Positions 12,107 to 22,948 of a stretch of DNA of 64,000 nucleotides are shown piece by piece; position 1 is the stretch's first letter; every line of letters starts with the position of its first letter. Source of the stretch: Scylla paramamosain (Eukaryota; Arthropoda; Malacostraca; Decapoda; Portunidae). A program made the position numbers and the translations under genes. The notes under the pieces are model-generated. The model ran no database searches, was not told where the DNA came from, and saw only the letters and a program-made list of their open reading frames with translations. The DNA lies in NCBI RefSeq assembly GCF_035594125.1, contig NW_026973669.1, forward strand, positions 533,501 to 597,500. The letters are read 5' to 3'.

Positions 12107-12806
12107 GGCCCCTTTCACATGAACGGATTTTTCCGGTCCAGAACTTTCCGTACGGTTTAGCTTTACATTGACTTTTATGGGAGCATTCACACGAGGCCGG
12201 TACGGTAGTTTTTCCGTTGCGGCAGCCGCATCCTGCTGGACTACCAGCAAGACCGGAGCGGGAGAAATACCAGAGAGCGGTTTGGGTGGTAACATGTTGC
12301 TTTGAGCGCGTTCGCACGTCCGTTTATACCCACGTGCGGCGGATGGTCACTTCTTACCTGATAGTCAGAGCAACTGCTTCTTCAGGTGGAATGGATGGTC
12401 TCATATTGATGTCTTCTGATTGAATAGAGTCTCTCACTTTAGCCACAAGTTCTTCATAAATTATGAAGGGTAGCTCATCCGAAAGTAGTTGAAGAACTTT
12501 GCATCGTCAGCCTTCAAATCCCCGTACAGAGTGTAAAATGCACTCTTGAGAAGACGACTGCTGTTCAAGGGGTGAACCCAGAATTTTCTCTGCTTCTTTT
12601 TCTTGATGATCTTGTTCATTAAATGAACATATATTACTCTCTTTTTGACGTCCTCCATCGTCAAGAGACAGCAGTGCACTGATTTGATTGACGGAAGGGA
12701 CAGAGCCTGCGGAAGAGTCCGCACGTGACCATGGGTGTTGCGGTGCTTGCCGGATGCTGGTGCGGAAAGTTCCGGACCGGAAAAATCCGTTCGTGTGAAA
12801 GGGGCT
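12107..12806 (-). mobile_element. PIF/Harbinger-type DNA transposon, internally deleted, with TTA target duplication
   Basis: Left end GGCCCCTTTCACATGAACGG and right end (reverse complement) AGCCCCTTTCACACGAACGG form terminal inverted repeats of about 44 bp with three or so mismatches. They continue into TTTTTCCGGTCC(A/G)GAACTTTCCG. TTA is present at 12104-12106 and 12807-12809. The G1 5' LTR shows the empty site with a single TTA at 4676-4678. TTA target duplications and this TIR style are typical of PIF/Harbinger. At 700 bp it keeps only an N-terminal transposase exon and no DDE domain, so it would need a transposase in trans. Confidence 0.9.
12358..12658 (-). pseudogene. Harbinger transposase N-terminal exon
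   Basis: From ATG 12658: MEDVKKRVIYVHLMNKI, then KKQRKFWVHPLNSS, DDAKFFNYFRMSY and, after a one-base frameshift near 12470, YEELVAKVRDSI and RPSIPPEEAVALTIR. The blocks 'R+xWVHPLN', 'FxNYFRMS..F..L' and 'RxxIPPEExLAxTLR' are the N-terminal signature of Harbinger (ALP1-like) transposases. The frame runs into CAG|GTAAGAAG at 12357, a good 5' splice site, so this is exon-like. The catalytic DDE part is absent. Confidence 0.75.
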
Positions 12807-12907
12807 TTAGTGTTCATCTGGCCCCGTTTGTTTGCTCAGAAGAATTTTTGAAAGTAAAGTGTTCTATTCAAGTAGAGACCGTGCAGGGAGCGCGTGTGGG
12901 CGGGTGT

Positions 12908-14704
12908 AAATAATAATAATAATAATGATAATAAACGGTTTATTATTTAGGCAGTTAACAAACTGAAAATGTACATAGAGTCTAGAGGGTGGGGAAATAC
13001 TTGACATTAATCCTAAAGGTAAGTCTAATCTAGAAGAGACTATTGATTGATGGCTCGCACCATGGTGGGAATCGCACTGAGTCTGTACCGGTCCGTGCGC
13101 GGCGCCTTTAGGGGCGTTATCTTGTTGTGGTGTCTGGTGGCACGGGTCGGGCGGGGCGCGTCAGGTAGCAGCATGTTTCTGAGACGTGGATGATGTAGAA
13201 GTCCCCTTCCAAACTTCTCCAGAGCCTCTCGGTACCTGGTGGATAGTCTGGACAGGCTCAGGGTGTTCAGGGCTTCTTCATAGGTGGTGTATGCAGGGCC
13301 AAGGATGACCCTGCACGCCCTTTTCTGCACACTCTCCAACTGTAGCTGTTGAGTGTGTGTGAGGGAGGAGGACCACGCTGGGGAGGCGTACATGAGTTTG
13401 GGGAGGATGAAGGTAAGGTACACCCCCCTTAACTCATCTGTCGGCGTCCCCAGCGACCTGAGTCTGCGCAGCATGTACAGCCTGTAGGTAGCTGATCTTA
13501 TGGTGCTGGCGACATGCTGCTTCCAGGTCAGCTGGTCGTCCACCGTGACTCCGAGGAGCTTGGCACATCGGACCACCTGGAGGGGGTGAGGGCCCACTGA
13601 GAGCTGGGGAGGGGGCACTGGTACAGAGGAGGTACAGAAATACATCACCACAGTTTTGCTGTGGTTGATGGTCATCCTGCTCTCCTCCGTCCACGTCTGC
13701 AGTCGCTCCAGAATCGCTTGAAGTAGCGAGTAGTCCGGGTTCTTGGTGGAAACTGGGACGCCCACAGTGCAGTCAACATACTTCCAGCGATGGGGGGTGT
13801 CAGTGAGGGCGTCGTTAATGAGGAAGAGGAAGCATAGAGGACCCATCTTGGTCCCCTGGGGGACCCCACATGTCAGCTGTTGGAAAGTAGAGACAGAGCC
13901 CTGATAGCGAACGGCCTGACGCCTCCCTGTGAGGAAGTCGGCTAGCCACGCAATCAGGTTAGGAGGGAGACCCAGACTTACTGCCTTGCTGATGACAACA
14001 GTGTGATCAACAAGATCAAAAGCCTTTTTGAAGTCCACAAAAGCAACAGCTAGAGAGGTGTTTCGCTTGTCCAGGTGGCTGTGGATGAATTCAAGGAAGC
14101 TGGTCAGGTAATGGGAGGTGGAGGTGGCTTTAATATTTCCAAACTGTCTGATATCCACGGTATTACAGATTTTGGTGTAGGCCCAGTCATATACAAAATC
14201 TTCACAAATAAGGCTAGGGATGGGGGTGATAGAGACTGGCCTGAGGTCATTGAGTGACTGTGGACTGGAAGTTTTGGGGATGGGAGTGACGTAAGATGTC
14301 TTCCAGTCCTCGGGGCAAGAGTGTTGGGAGAGTGAAGTGTTTATTATGGAGCATAGCGGTGTTGCTAGCTCTACAGCAAATTCCTTGTAAATTTTTATAG
14401 GGAGGTCAGTGGGTGTGGTGGATCTTGGTTTGAATTTGAGTATTCTCTTAAAAACATCCACCGCCTGGACACTGGGGGGATGAAAGGGAGCCGGAAGATA
14501 GGCAGGAAGCAGAGTGGTGTGGAGGGGAGGAAAGGTTTGACAGATAGCAGCAAAGTGATCGTTCATCTCCTGAGCCGCGAGATTAGCAGGAAGGTGTGAG
14601 GTGCAAGGAAGAGACGGAGTGTGCTTTTGTAGGCCACACAAAGCTTTGATCTTAGCGTACCACTGTCTGTTGTTGGTCAGCTTGAGGTGGTGTATCTTGT
14701 CTGT

Positions 14705-14705
<1 letters not shown>
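12908..14705 (-). mobile_element. L2/CR1-like LINE, 5' truncated, inserted in the G1 3' LTR
   Basis: Minus-strand RT with a short 3' UTR (13039-12908) ending in a TTATTATTATT tail, as LINEs with simple-repeat tails end. The 5' side stops at a GT tract (14706). Coding continues upstream of the first ATG (KIHHLKLTNNRQWYAKIKAL), so the endonuclease half is missing by 5' truncation. G1 LTR sequence lies on both sides. Confidence 0.8.
13040..14641 (-). CDS. Non-LTR reverse transcriptase, 533-codon open frame, catalytic site altered
   Basis: An uninterrupted frame with RT blocks in order: FKPRSTTPTDLPIKIYKEFA, DWKTSYVTPIPKTSSPQSL, LRPVSITPIPS, motif A AFVDFKKAFDLVDH, motif B CGVPQGTKMGP, motif C WKYVDCTVG, then LLGVTVDDQLTWKQH and the thumb-like YASPAWSSSLT. 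Motif C should read YVDD; the second catalytic aspartate is cysteine, so the enzyme should be inactive even though the frame is open. No endonuclease precedes it. The nearest relatives by style are L2/CR1 elements of aquatic animals. The ATG at 14641 is just the first in frame. Confidence 0.85.
   Translation of the reverse strand: MCGLQKHTPSLPCTSHLPANLAAQEMNDHFAAICQTFPPLHTTLLPAYLPAPFHPPSVQAVDVFKRILKFKPRSTTPTDLPIKIYKEFAVELATPLCSIINTSLSQHSCPEDWKTSYVTPIPKTSSPQSLNDLRPVSITPIPSLICEDFVYDWAYTKICNTVDIRQFGNIKATSTSHYLTSFLEFIHSHLDKRNTSLAVAFVDFKKAFDLVDHTVVISKAVSLGLPPNLIAWLADFLTGRRQAVRYQGSVSTFQQLTCGVPQGTKMGPLCFLFLINDALTDTPHRWKYVDCTVGVPVSTKNPDYSLLQAILERLQTWTEESRMTINHSKTVVMYFCTSSVPVPPPQLSVGPHPLQVVRCAKLLGVTVDDQLTWKQHVASTIRSATYRLYMLRRLRSLGTPTDELRGVYLTFILPKLMYASPAWSSSLTHTQQLQLESVQKRACRVILGPAYTTYEEALNTLSLSRLSTRYREALEKFGRGLLHHPRLRNMLLPDAPRPTRATRHHNKITPLKAPRTDRYRLSAIPTMVRAINQ

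Positions 14706-14751
<46 letters not shown>
14706..14751. repeat. (GT)n microsatellite at the 5' end of the L2-like LINE
   Basis: Pure GT tract between LINE sequence and G1 LTR sequence. Confidence 0.95.
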
Positions 14752-15562
14752 GCCCACCCCACTTTTGGCAGCAGCACGGGAAGGCAGTTGGAGCACTTTC
14801 TCACGCCTGTCACTACCCAGCAGATGGAAGGAGTAGATATATTGACACATGCTCAAACATTTATCGGAGACAAAGGCCAGGTGCTAGCTAGGTACCCAGG
14901 TCAGTTGCCTTAAGAGGGGATATTTGAGTCATTACTGGCTGTACGCTCCAGCCTATTAATATATAATAGAAATCTCCACAGAAGTCAGCCAGTAAGGGCA
15001 GTTGTGCATACCACGAACCCCAGGGAAGTGACTCCTCGACGGCGTGTGTGCATGCGCCGAATTCTGTGCACAGTAAGCGGTGACTGACCCTCCTATGTGT
15101 TCGTGGGCACTCTTTCGTTTCGTAGTATTATCTTGTGTCTTTTGTTAATAACCTTGTTTGTCTTAAGTGCTACTGCAGGCTGATGCAGTTCAGCCACAGA
15201 GGATTTAAGTAATTAGCCATATAGTAAACTTTACTCCCTCCCCAGGTACTGACAAGGCCTGTCGCCCAGGAGGCAGTAAACGATACTTCTCTGCTTGAGG
15301 CTCTTTTAGGCAGTGGGAGGACTGTCACTGACGTGCTTGTCGATTCTTCTGCATCTGCGGGTGTTAAGTGCTGTTTGGAGCATCTCCCTTGTCTATAGGT
15401 AGGTAAGACAAGCTGGCGACCTCTAACTGGTGTGACCTGGAGTTATGACTGCTGTGAAAAGGGTGCAGGAATCACAAGGGAACCTGTACACCCATAAGAG
15501 GTGGCTCAGTGAAGCTAGTCCAAGTGCAGCAGCTTGATGAAGGGGCAGGGAACTGTGGTCAT

Positions 15563-15783
<221 letters not shown>

Positions 15784-15786
15784 AAA

Positions 15787-18290
15787 TAATTGGTGCAATA
15801 CCCTACTCATATTCCTGACCGTCTTGGAGATACGCCCAACATTCTTAACCTTTTCCTAGCTTCTAATCCTTATGCTTATTCTGTTACACTCCCTTCTCTG
15901 TTGGGCTCCTCCAGTCACAATCTCATATCTGTATCTTGTCTTATCGCTCCAATCCTTCCTCAGGATCCCCCCAAGCGGAGGTGCCTCTGGCGTTTTGCAT
16001 CTGCTAATTGAAGGGACCTGAGGAGGTATTTTGCTGATTTTCCTTGGAATGACTACTGCTTCCGTGTCAGAGACCCGTCTCTGTGTGCCGAGCGCATAAC
16101 AAAGGTGATAGTGTCTGGCATGGAGGCGTACATTCCTCACTTTTTCTCGATCCAAATCTTCCAAGCCTTAGTTTATTTAACACAGCCTACTCTCGTGCTA
16201 TACATGATAGAGAGGTGACCCACAGAAGGTATTTGAGCCTTCCATCACCAGAGTTTCATGCACTTTATATTTCTGCCCGGAACCATGCCTAGTCTGCTCT
16301 TCAACTAGCCAAAAACTCCCTCATTAATACAAAGTGTCAAAATCTTTCAAGATCTAACTCCCCTCATGACTTCTGGTATCTAGTGAAAAACATCTCCAGT
16401 AACTTTGCTTCTTCGTTCCCTCCTTTATTTCAACCAGATGGCACTACTGATATCACATCTATCTCTAAAGCTGAACTCTTCGCTCAAACCTTTTTTAAAA
16501 ACTCTATACTGGACGATTCAGGGCTTGTTCCTCCCTTTCCTCAACCCTCTGACTACTTCATGCTTCCTTTTAGAATTTTTCACAATGAATTTTTCCATGC
16601 CCTTGCTGGCCTAAACCTTCGAAAGGCTTATGGATCTGATGAGGTCCCTCCTATTGTTCTCCGAAACTGCGCCTCTGTGCTTGCACCTTGCCTAGTCAAA
16701 CTCTTTCAACTCTGTCTATCAACGTCTACCTCTCCTTCTTGCTGGAAGTGTGCCTACATTCAGCCTGTCCCTAAAAAGGGTGACCGTTCTAATCCCTTAA
16801 ACTACCGTCTTATTGCTTTAATTTCCTGCCTATCTAATGGATTTTAGTTTATCCTCAACATGAAGATTCTTAAACATCTATCACTTCACAACTTTCTATC
16901 TGATCACCAGTATGGGTTCCCTCAAGGCCGCTCTACTGGTGATCTTCTGGCTTTCCTTACTGAGTCTTGGTCATCCTCTTTTAGAAATTTTGCTGAAACT
17001 TTTGCTGTTGCCTTAGACATATCAAATGCTTTTGATAGAGTCTCTGGCACAAAGCTTTGATTTCGAAGCTACCCTCTTACGGCTTGTGTCCTACACTCAG
17101 TAACTTCTACTCAAGTTTCCCTTCTGACAGTTCTATTGCTGCTGTGGTAAACGGTCACTATTCTTCTAAATCTATTAACAGTTGTGTTCCTCAGGGTTCT
17201 GTCCTGTCACCCGCTCTCTTCCTATTATTCATCAACGATCTTCTAAACCAAACTTCTTGTCCTATCCACTTATACACTGATAATATCACCCTGCACTTTT
17301 CCACGTCTTTTCATAGACGTCCAACCCTTCAGGAAGTAAACAGTTCACATAGGGAAGCCACAGAACGCCTCATTTCTGATCTCTCTAAAATTTATCATTG
17401 GGGCAGAGCAACTTTGATATTGTTCAATGCCTCAAAAACTTAATTCCCCTCTTCTACACTGAACATACTCGGTGTCCTTTTCTTATAATCTTCAGGAGGT
17501 AAACATTTCACGCAGGGAAGCCACAGAACACCTGACTTCTGATCTTTCTAAAATTTCTGATTGGGGCAGAGCAAACTTGGTATTGTTCAATGCCTCAAAA
17601 ACTCAATTCCTCCATCTGTCATCTCGACACAACCTTCCAGACAACTATCCCCTCTTCTTCAGTGACATCCAACTGTCCCCCTCTTCTACACTGAACATCC
17701 TCGGTCTGTCCTCTACTTATAATCTGAACTGGAAACTTCACCTCTCATCTCTAGCTAAAACAGCTTCTATGACGTTAGGTGTTCTGAGACGTCTCCGCCA
17801 GTTTTTCTCACCACCTCCAGCTGCTAACTCTGTACAGGGGCCTTATCCGTCCATGTATGGAGTATGATTCACATGTCTTGGGGGATTCCACTCATACCGC
17901 TCTTCTAGACAGGGTGGAATCAATAACTTTTCGTCTCATCAACTACTCTCCTCTAACTGACTGTCTTCAGGCTCTTTCTCATCGCCGCAATGTTGCATCT
18001 CTAGCTGTCTTCTACCGCTATTTTCATGCTAACTGCTCTTCTGATCTTGCTAACTGCATGCCTCCTCTCCTCCCGTGGCCTCGCTGTACACTATTTTCTT
18101 CTTTCTCTCACCCCTCCTCTTTCCACCTCTCTAATGCAAGGTTTAACCAGTATTCTCAATCATTCATCCCTTTTTCTGGTAAACTCTGGAACTCCCTGCC
18201 TGCTTCTGTACTTCCACTTTCCTATGACTTGAATTCCTTCGAGAGGGAGGTTTCAAGTTTTCAATTTTTGACTTAGATTGGGTAGTCAAA
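15787..18290 (+). mobile_element. J1 LINE, 5' truncated, frameshifted
   Basis: Starts inside the endonuclease (TTGGTGCAATACCC, reference position about 36090) and runs to the C-terminus and an A-rich 3' end near 18300. Blocks: GSSSHNLIS (His-containing EN end, SDH changed to SSH), [56 protein letters not shown] and LYTDNITLHF (YADD destroyed). At least seven frame changes. The 3' UTR is shortened compared with the reference. It contains a 163-bp tandem duplication at 17327. Confidence 0.88.
17327..17652 (+). repeat. Tandem duplication inside a J1 copy (offset 163 bp)
   Basis: CTTCAGGA(A/G)GTAAAC begins at 17327 and again at 17490, each followed by the same run encoding REATE..L.SDLSKI..WGRA..LFNASKT. 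The first unit lacks the stretch that normally follows NASKT and jumps to the NILG..SF.YNL block before the repeat. This shows an internal deletion plus duplication. Confidence 0.8.
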
Positions 18291-18306
18291 AAAATAAAAA
18301 AATAAA

Positions 18307-18434
<128 letters not shown>

Positions 18435-18479
18435 TAAACAAAAATGGTTATTTTCACATGAACAAAGTTTAACAACACA

Positions 18480-19560
18480 GGATCTCGGAACCCTGACGAA
18501 CGTACCTGTCACGATGATGGTAGGTTAGCGTCTGACGCTAAAATGCGCACCGAACCTTCTATAGGGACACCGTACATCACAGGAACTAGTCTTCTCTAAG
18601 TCATTATTTTGCAATATCCCTAATAGTTTATACCCTTTCTATACTCACAGAATAATCATTTTCTCTAATAGTTCCACTTACTCCCAAAATCTAACATGGT
18701 CTATTAAGAAAAATTTTGGATCTAAATATTAACAAAGAATTTCTCTCTAAATAGATAATGTTATTAGTTCTGATATATTTCTCCTTAATCTAGAGTATTT
18801 AGTTATGGTTTTTTTTTTTTTTTTTTTTTTTGTTTTTTACCGGGAACACCTTTTATAGTTCCCTTGTAAACCAAGGGATATATTCCTCTGCGTGCGTCTC
18901 CTTCATTTCTATATATCAAAATCTAATTTAATAACTAATTTAATAACAGGAAGAGCAAACAAACACTTCCTCTTTGTTGTCAAAAACTGTCTGGGATATT
19001 TTCACATGTCTTGTGATTCCATTCTTGGCACATGGTATAGTTTGATTTTATTTTATTTTTTCTAAAAATTTTACTGATTGAAAAAAATTATATACGAAGT
19101 TTTATTTATGTAGTCAAGAAGAAAGTAAATTTTCATATTCATGACAGTTCTTTTAGGTAATATTTTTTTTTTTTTTTACATTATTATTATTTGGATGGTT
19201 TTCTTTTTTTTTTTTTTTTTCTTCTTCCTAATTGCTATTTTGCCCCATGAGATCTGTATAGGCAGCTTAATGCACTGGCGTCATTTTAGATCCTTCTTAA
19301 GGGTGAAGCAAAACTCATACTGGCCTAGCCCCACGTTAATTAATTCAATGCTGAGAACTGTACAACAGTAGAAACTGAGAAAGAAATGAAGAATGGAAAT
19401 TTAGTTAAGTAAAATGTAACAAGAATAGCAAACAAACACTGCCTCTTTGTTGTCAAAAACTGTCTGGAATATTTTCACTTGTCTTGTGATTCCACTCTTG
19501 GCACATCCACATCTGGAACAAAATGTGATTGACGGCAGACATAAGTTAAATCACAGAATT
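18480..19560. repeat. Gene-free AT-rich stretch with an 80-bp direct repeat
   Basis: No coding signature seen. Two ~82-bp direct copies at 18952-19033 and 19425-19506 share CAAACAAACACT, CCTCTTTGTTGTCAAAAACT and TGTCTTGTGATTCCA, with starts 473 bp apart and about 90 percent identity. Poly(T) tracts sit at about 18811, 19165 and 19205. The second copy lies just past the polyadenylation signal of the Ulp1-like pseudogene. Confidence 0.7.
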
Positions 19561-19583
19561 CAATGGACTTGTTCTTCTGCCCC

Positions 19584-19589
19584 TTTATT
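19584..19589 (-). terminator. Polyadenylation signal of the Ulp1-like pseudogene
   Basis: AATAAA on the minus strand, 11 bases past the TGA stop codon of exon b. Confidence 0.55.
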
Positions 19590-19862
19590 CATCTTGTCTT
19601 TCATGGGAAAGGCACCATATGTTTCTTATGGAAGTACTCCATAAGGTGCCTCCTCATTTGTCTCTGGTCCCAAAGACATGAAGAGGGATCAGTTCCATAG
19701 CACAGGGCTGTGGCTGCAGCGATAGCAAATACTCCACAGTCACTAGTTCCCTGATGAATCTAAAAACCTTTCCAGATGATTTTGAGCTCAAAGTTGATCC
19801 CTTGTATTTTAAAATCCCTGAGATGTTCTTTACAAGAGTCTCTGCAAAATGTAAAGAATTAT

Positions 19863-19865
<3 letters not shown>

Positions 19866-19904
<39 letters not shown>
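19866..19904. repeat. (GT)n microsatellite
   Basis: Pure GT tract in the intron of the Ulp1-like pseudogene, about 25 bp from its acceptor. Confidence 0.95.
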
Positions 19905-19907
<3 letters not shown>

Positions 19908-20299
19908 CAGAGAGAATCATGACAATCTTTTGAACCATACCTTCTCGAAAGACAATGAAAATTAATATGTAGCACTTGCAGATGTTTTAATAGATATAAT
20001 GGGAATACAAGTACTATAAATACATATAGAGCAGAAAAGAACAAGTATTAGAAAAAAATAATGATAAAATAAAGCATACACTGTTCCTCCCAAAAATATC
20101 AAGATAATATTGGAAGGATTCAATAAAGGAATGACCCACTGAGTTTCTTGAAACAGTCAAGGTCCAACGATAACGACCAGAGATGTGATAGAATATATCA
20201 GTATGAAACATTTTTATAATAGACATGAAATAGTCAGAGAGGAGCAGTGAAGCATGAACAAGCTATGAATAAGCCAGTGTGGATTTGTCAGCAAAGATC

Positions 20300-20978
20300 T
20301 GATAAAAGAGTTAAGCTTTAGAGAGTAAGAACATAGCAATGTAGCCATGAGGATGAAATACAGATTGGAAAGATGAAAAAGAAATATTGTTGGAGATATT
20401 TTTGTCTACGTGTTACAAATCATGAGCGGTAGAGTTGAGTTGAGCCAAGAGGTTTAGGATTAGAGAAACTGTATGGAATGTATGAAGATCACTAAAGCTG
20501 GGTGTGTACACTGAAATCTCTGAATATAAAGGTTTCTGCAAAGGGGAAACAGGTAAGAATGTGCTCCACTTTGTAAGTCAAATAGTCAAAGAATTTTATA
20601 AGTTTATAAATTTATAAGTTGATGGAGCTAGGTATACATCACACATTATTTTTGTAGAACAAGTGAAATTTTATCCAAATTATGGGAAATTTTGAAATTC
20701 AAGAGTACAGGCACAAAAATTTAAATTATGGTGCATATAAAACACAAATGTCAGCTTTGGTTTGGGACTCAGGTTATAGTAAGTAGAACCTAATAATCAA
20801 GTATGCTGCCAGTAAATAGCCTCACATTGCTGGGTTTCAGTGAGGATAGTTGAGGTTATATTTCATAGATTGGAAGTAAGATCTGAAATCGCAATAGTTG
20901 CTGAAGTTAATATAAAGTTGGAGAAGATATTAAGGCACTTCTCGGGAAATAAAGGCCTGGCCTGGGGACAAACAAACG
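20300..20978 (-). mobile_element. Old, strongly diverged J1 fragment inside the Ulp1-like intron
   Basis: Bases 20480-20978 align with the J1 endonuclease N-terminal region: GTAAGAATGTGCTCCACTTT, AAGTCAAATAGTCAAAGAAT, CAAGAGTACAGGCACAAAA, GTCAGCTTTGG, TTTCAGTGAGGATAG and CCTGGCCTGGGGACA. Bases 20300-20475 align with the later DFWHLAK region, so an internal part is deleted. No open frame remains. Divergence is much higher than in the other J1 copies, so this is the oldest J1 in the window. Confidence 0.75.
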
Positions 20979-21001
20979 TATACAAATAAACTTATATAAT
21001 A

Positions 21002-21132
<131 letters not shown>

Positions 21133-21343
21133 CAGATTGTACTAGGTTTACACTTACTTGATGATGAAGGAATTAAAATATCATAAATTTTGATCTCCCC
21201 CAATTACATCCCAGTGACCCCACACACACCCAGTGATTTCCATCGATGTGAAGTATTTGTACACCTTCACCTATAAGTGGAGTCATACCACCTCTGGCTG
21301 AAACCTGAAAGACTAAAGTGTTTCTCAGCCCATTTATGTCTGG

Positions 21344-21374
<31 letters not shown>

Positions 21375-21450
21375 CTTTTCAGAAGAGCCAGAGCATAGTT
21401 TATATGCTCATCTGTCAGCCAATTTCCTGCATAAAAAGTAATGAACATAT

Positions 21451-21600
21451 AAGTATATGAGTAAGTAGTATTGCTAAGTATATGGGTAAGTAGTATTGCT
21501 AAGTATATGGGTAAGTAGTATTGCTAAGTATATGGGTAAGTAGTATTGCTAAGTATATGGGTAAGTAGTATTGCTAAGTATATGGGTAAGTAGTATTGCT
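21451..21600. repeat. 25-bp minisatellite, six units
   Basis: Six contiguous units of AAGTATATGGGTAAGTAG followed by TATTGCT, identical except for one base in the first unit. It lies about 24 bp upstream (minus strand) of the acceptor of the Ulp1-like exon a, in the preceding intron. Near-identity means recent expansion. Confidence 0.97.
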
Positions 21601-22009
21601 ATATCTTTGTTGTGTTAGATCATTTCAACACTACACATTAGTTATAGTTGGATTTATTCATAAATGCAGCTCAAGATTACTGGAAGAAAAATATAGACCT
21701 TGTTGAAAATATAGAAGAAAAATGAAATACTTATGACTAGGCTTAGGTTAATTATCCACTTAAAAACGGCAAAATACGCATGCAAATATACAGTAAAAAC
21801 ATGTACATTAAGCACTTATAAGGAAATAAATATCTACTAAATTATCTTAACGTAATAAGTTTAACAACATAATACATTTTCAGTAATTTCCCTAAAAGCT
21901 TACTTCCCACCAAAGATACCGCTGAGCAAAGCCTCTTCATAATATTTCACATCATGGAACACAATGTACCGACAAAATAATGTTACGAGGCCAAGGAAAT
22001 GTTTGTTTA

Positions 22010-22560
22010 AGCTGTTTAAATCTGGCGGGCTGGGCGGCCATGTTAGGGAGCGGTGAGTTGTGTAGGAGAGGCAGAGACGCCGTGACGCCTAGCTCTCTCA
22101 AGCGCTTTGTCCCGCCTTCTGCTATGCTTTTGTGCCCTATTTCTGCAGGTGCGACCCCTGTGTACACCTGTGCTGAGAGACACTGACTGAAGTAAGCGAC
22201 AGTGACTGTGGTGGAAGTCTGTGACCTGTAATTTAGGGGTAAAACTGTGTGCAGCACAGAGGTGGCGTCCACCCCTTGTGCCCTCTCCTGCCCCCGTGAC
22301 CTTGAACTTCACGTGTGTGGTTTCTGTCAATATAAGGCAGTAAAGAACTCCAATATTTGCTTGCACCCTTCCCGTGAGTGTGTGTGAACAGCCAGACAGT
22401 ACGGAAATAGCCTGGTAAGTCCTCGTTCCAGCCCGGACCCCTGTAATAAGTACTGCAGCCCCGTCCCAGCACCTGTATCTTCGCCTCTAGAGACGGAGCC
22501 TGGGGATGTGTTCTAGAAGGCCTACCTGATGATGGGGGGGAGGGGGATATGACAATAACA
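22010..22560 (+). other. GC-rich LTR-like segment, unassigned
   Basis: A compositional island in AT-rich surroundings. It holds CAATATAAGGCAG (TATA-like, 22330), CAGTAAAGAACTCC and CCCCTGTAATAAGT followed by GCAGCC. This is similar in layout to the R-U5 end and primer site of some Gypsy LTRs. A purine-rich GATGGGGGGGAGGGGGAT (22532) follows. Small open frames on both strands resemble nothing I know. It could also be a CpG-rich promoter. I cannot decide. The rest of 21601-23400 is AT-rich and shows no gene. Confidence 0.3.
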
Positions 22561-22904
22561 CTATGTAAAACAATTTTTGTCTTTGACAAGCAAGTGTTAT
22601 TTTCAAACTTTTTTCAGTGCAAAACAATAGAAAATGTCCATTATTCCTGTCAAAGTTTGCTTTTGCGGCTTTTAGAACTATTTATTGCACAAAAATATCC
22701 AAATAAAACCATTTTTCCAGATGCTGTCACAGAAAACTTCTTTGGTCTTGTCTTGATGAATTGACCACATATGCAAGAGGATGCAACTGAAGAATAATCG
22801 CAGCCTCTTGATGTCATTTCACATCTTGTGATGTCTTCTCAGGCAGCCAAAGCAGAACTGATTGGTTGGCTGCAAGCCCCTACTTTTACATTGTCAAGCA
22901 GTAC

Positions 22905-22948
22905 TCTAGAATATTCTTAGTCTTTCTAGAATGTGTTCTAGAATCTTC
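22905..22948. promoter_or_regulatory. Cluster of heat-shock-element-like motifs
   Basis: GAATATTC at 22909-22916, TTCTAGAA at 22924-22931, and a perfect three-unit array TTCTAGAATCTTC at 22936-22948 (TTCnnGAAnnTTC). An inverted CCAAT box (TGATTGGTTGG) lies near 22858. HSF trimers bind such alternating nGAAn units. No gene start can be tied to it. It lies just beyond the 3' end of the minus-strand Gypsy G2 and might belong to that element's LTR. Confidence 0.4.

Noticed and set aside
21451..21600. CRISPR-like array
   Set aside because: Units are contiguous with no spacers, and the genome is eukaryotic; this is a minisatellite.
22549..22764. 71-codon plus-strand open frame
   Set aside because: No recognisable domain, codon signal or splice context; AT-rich and consistent with chance.
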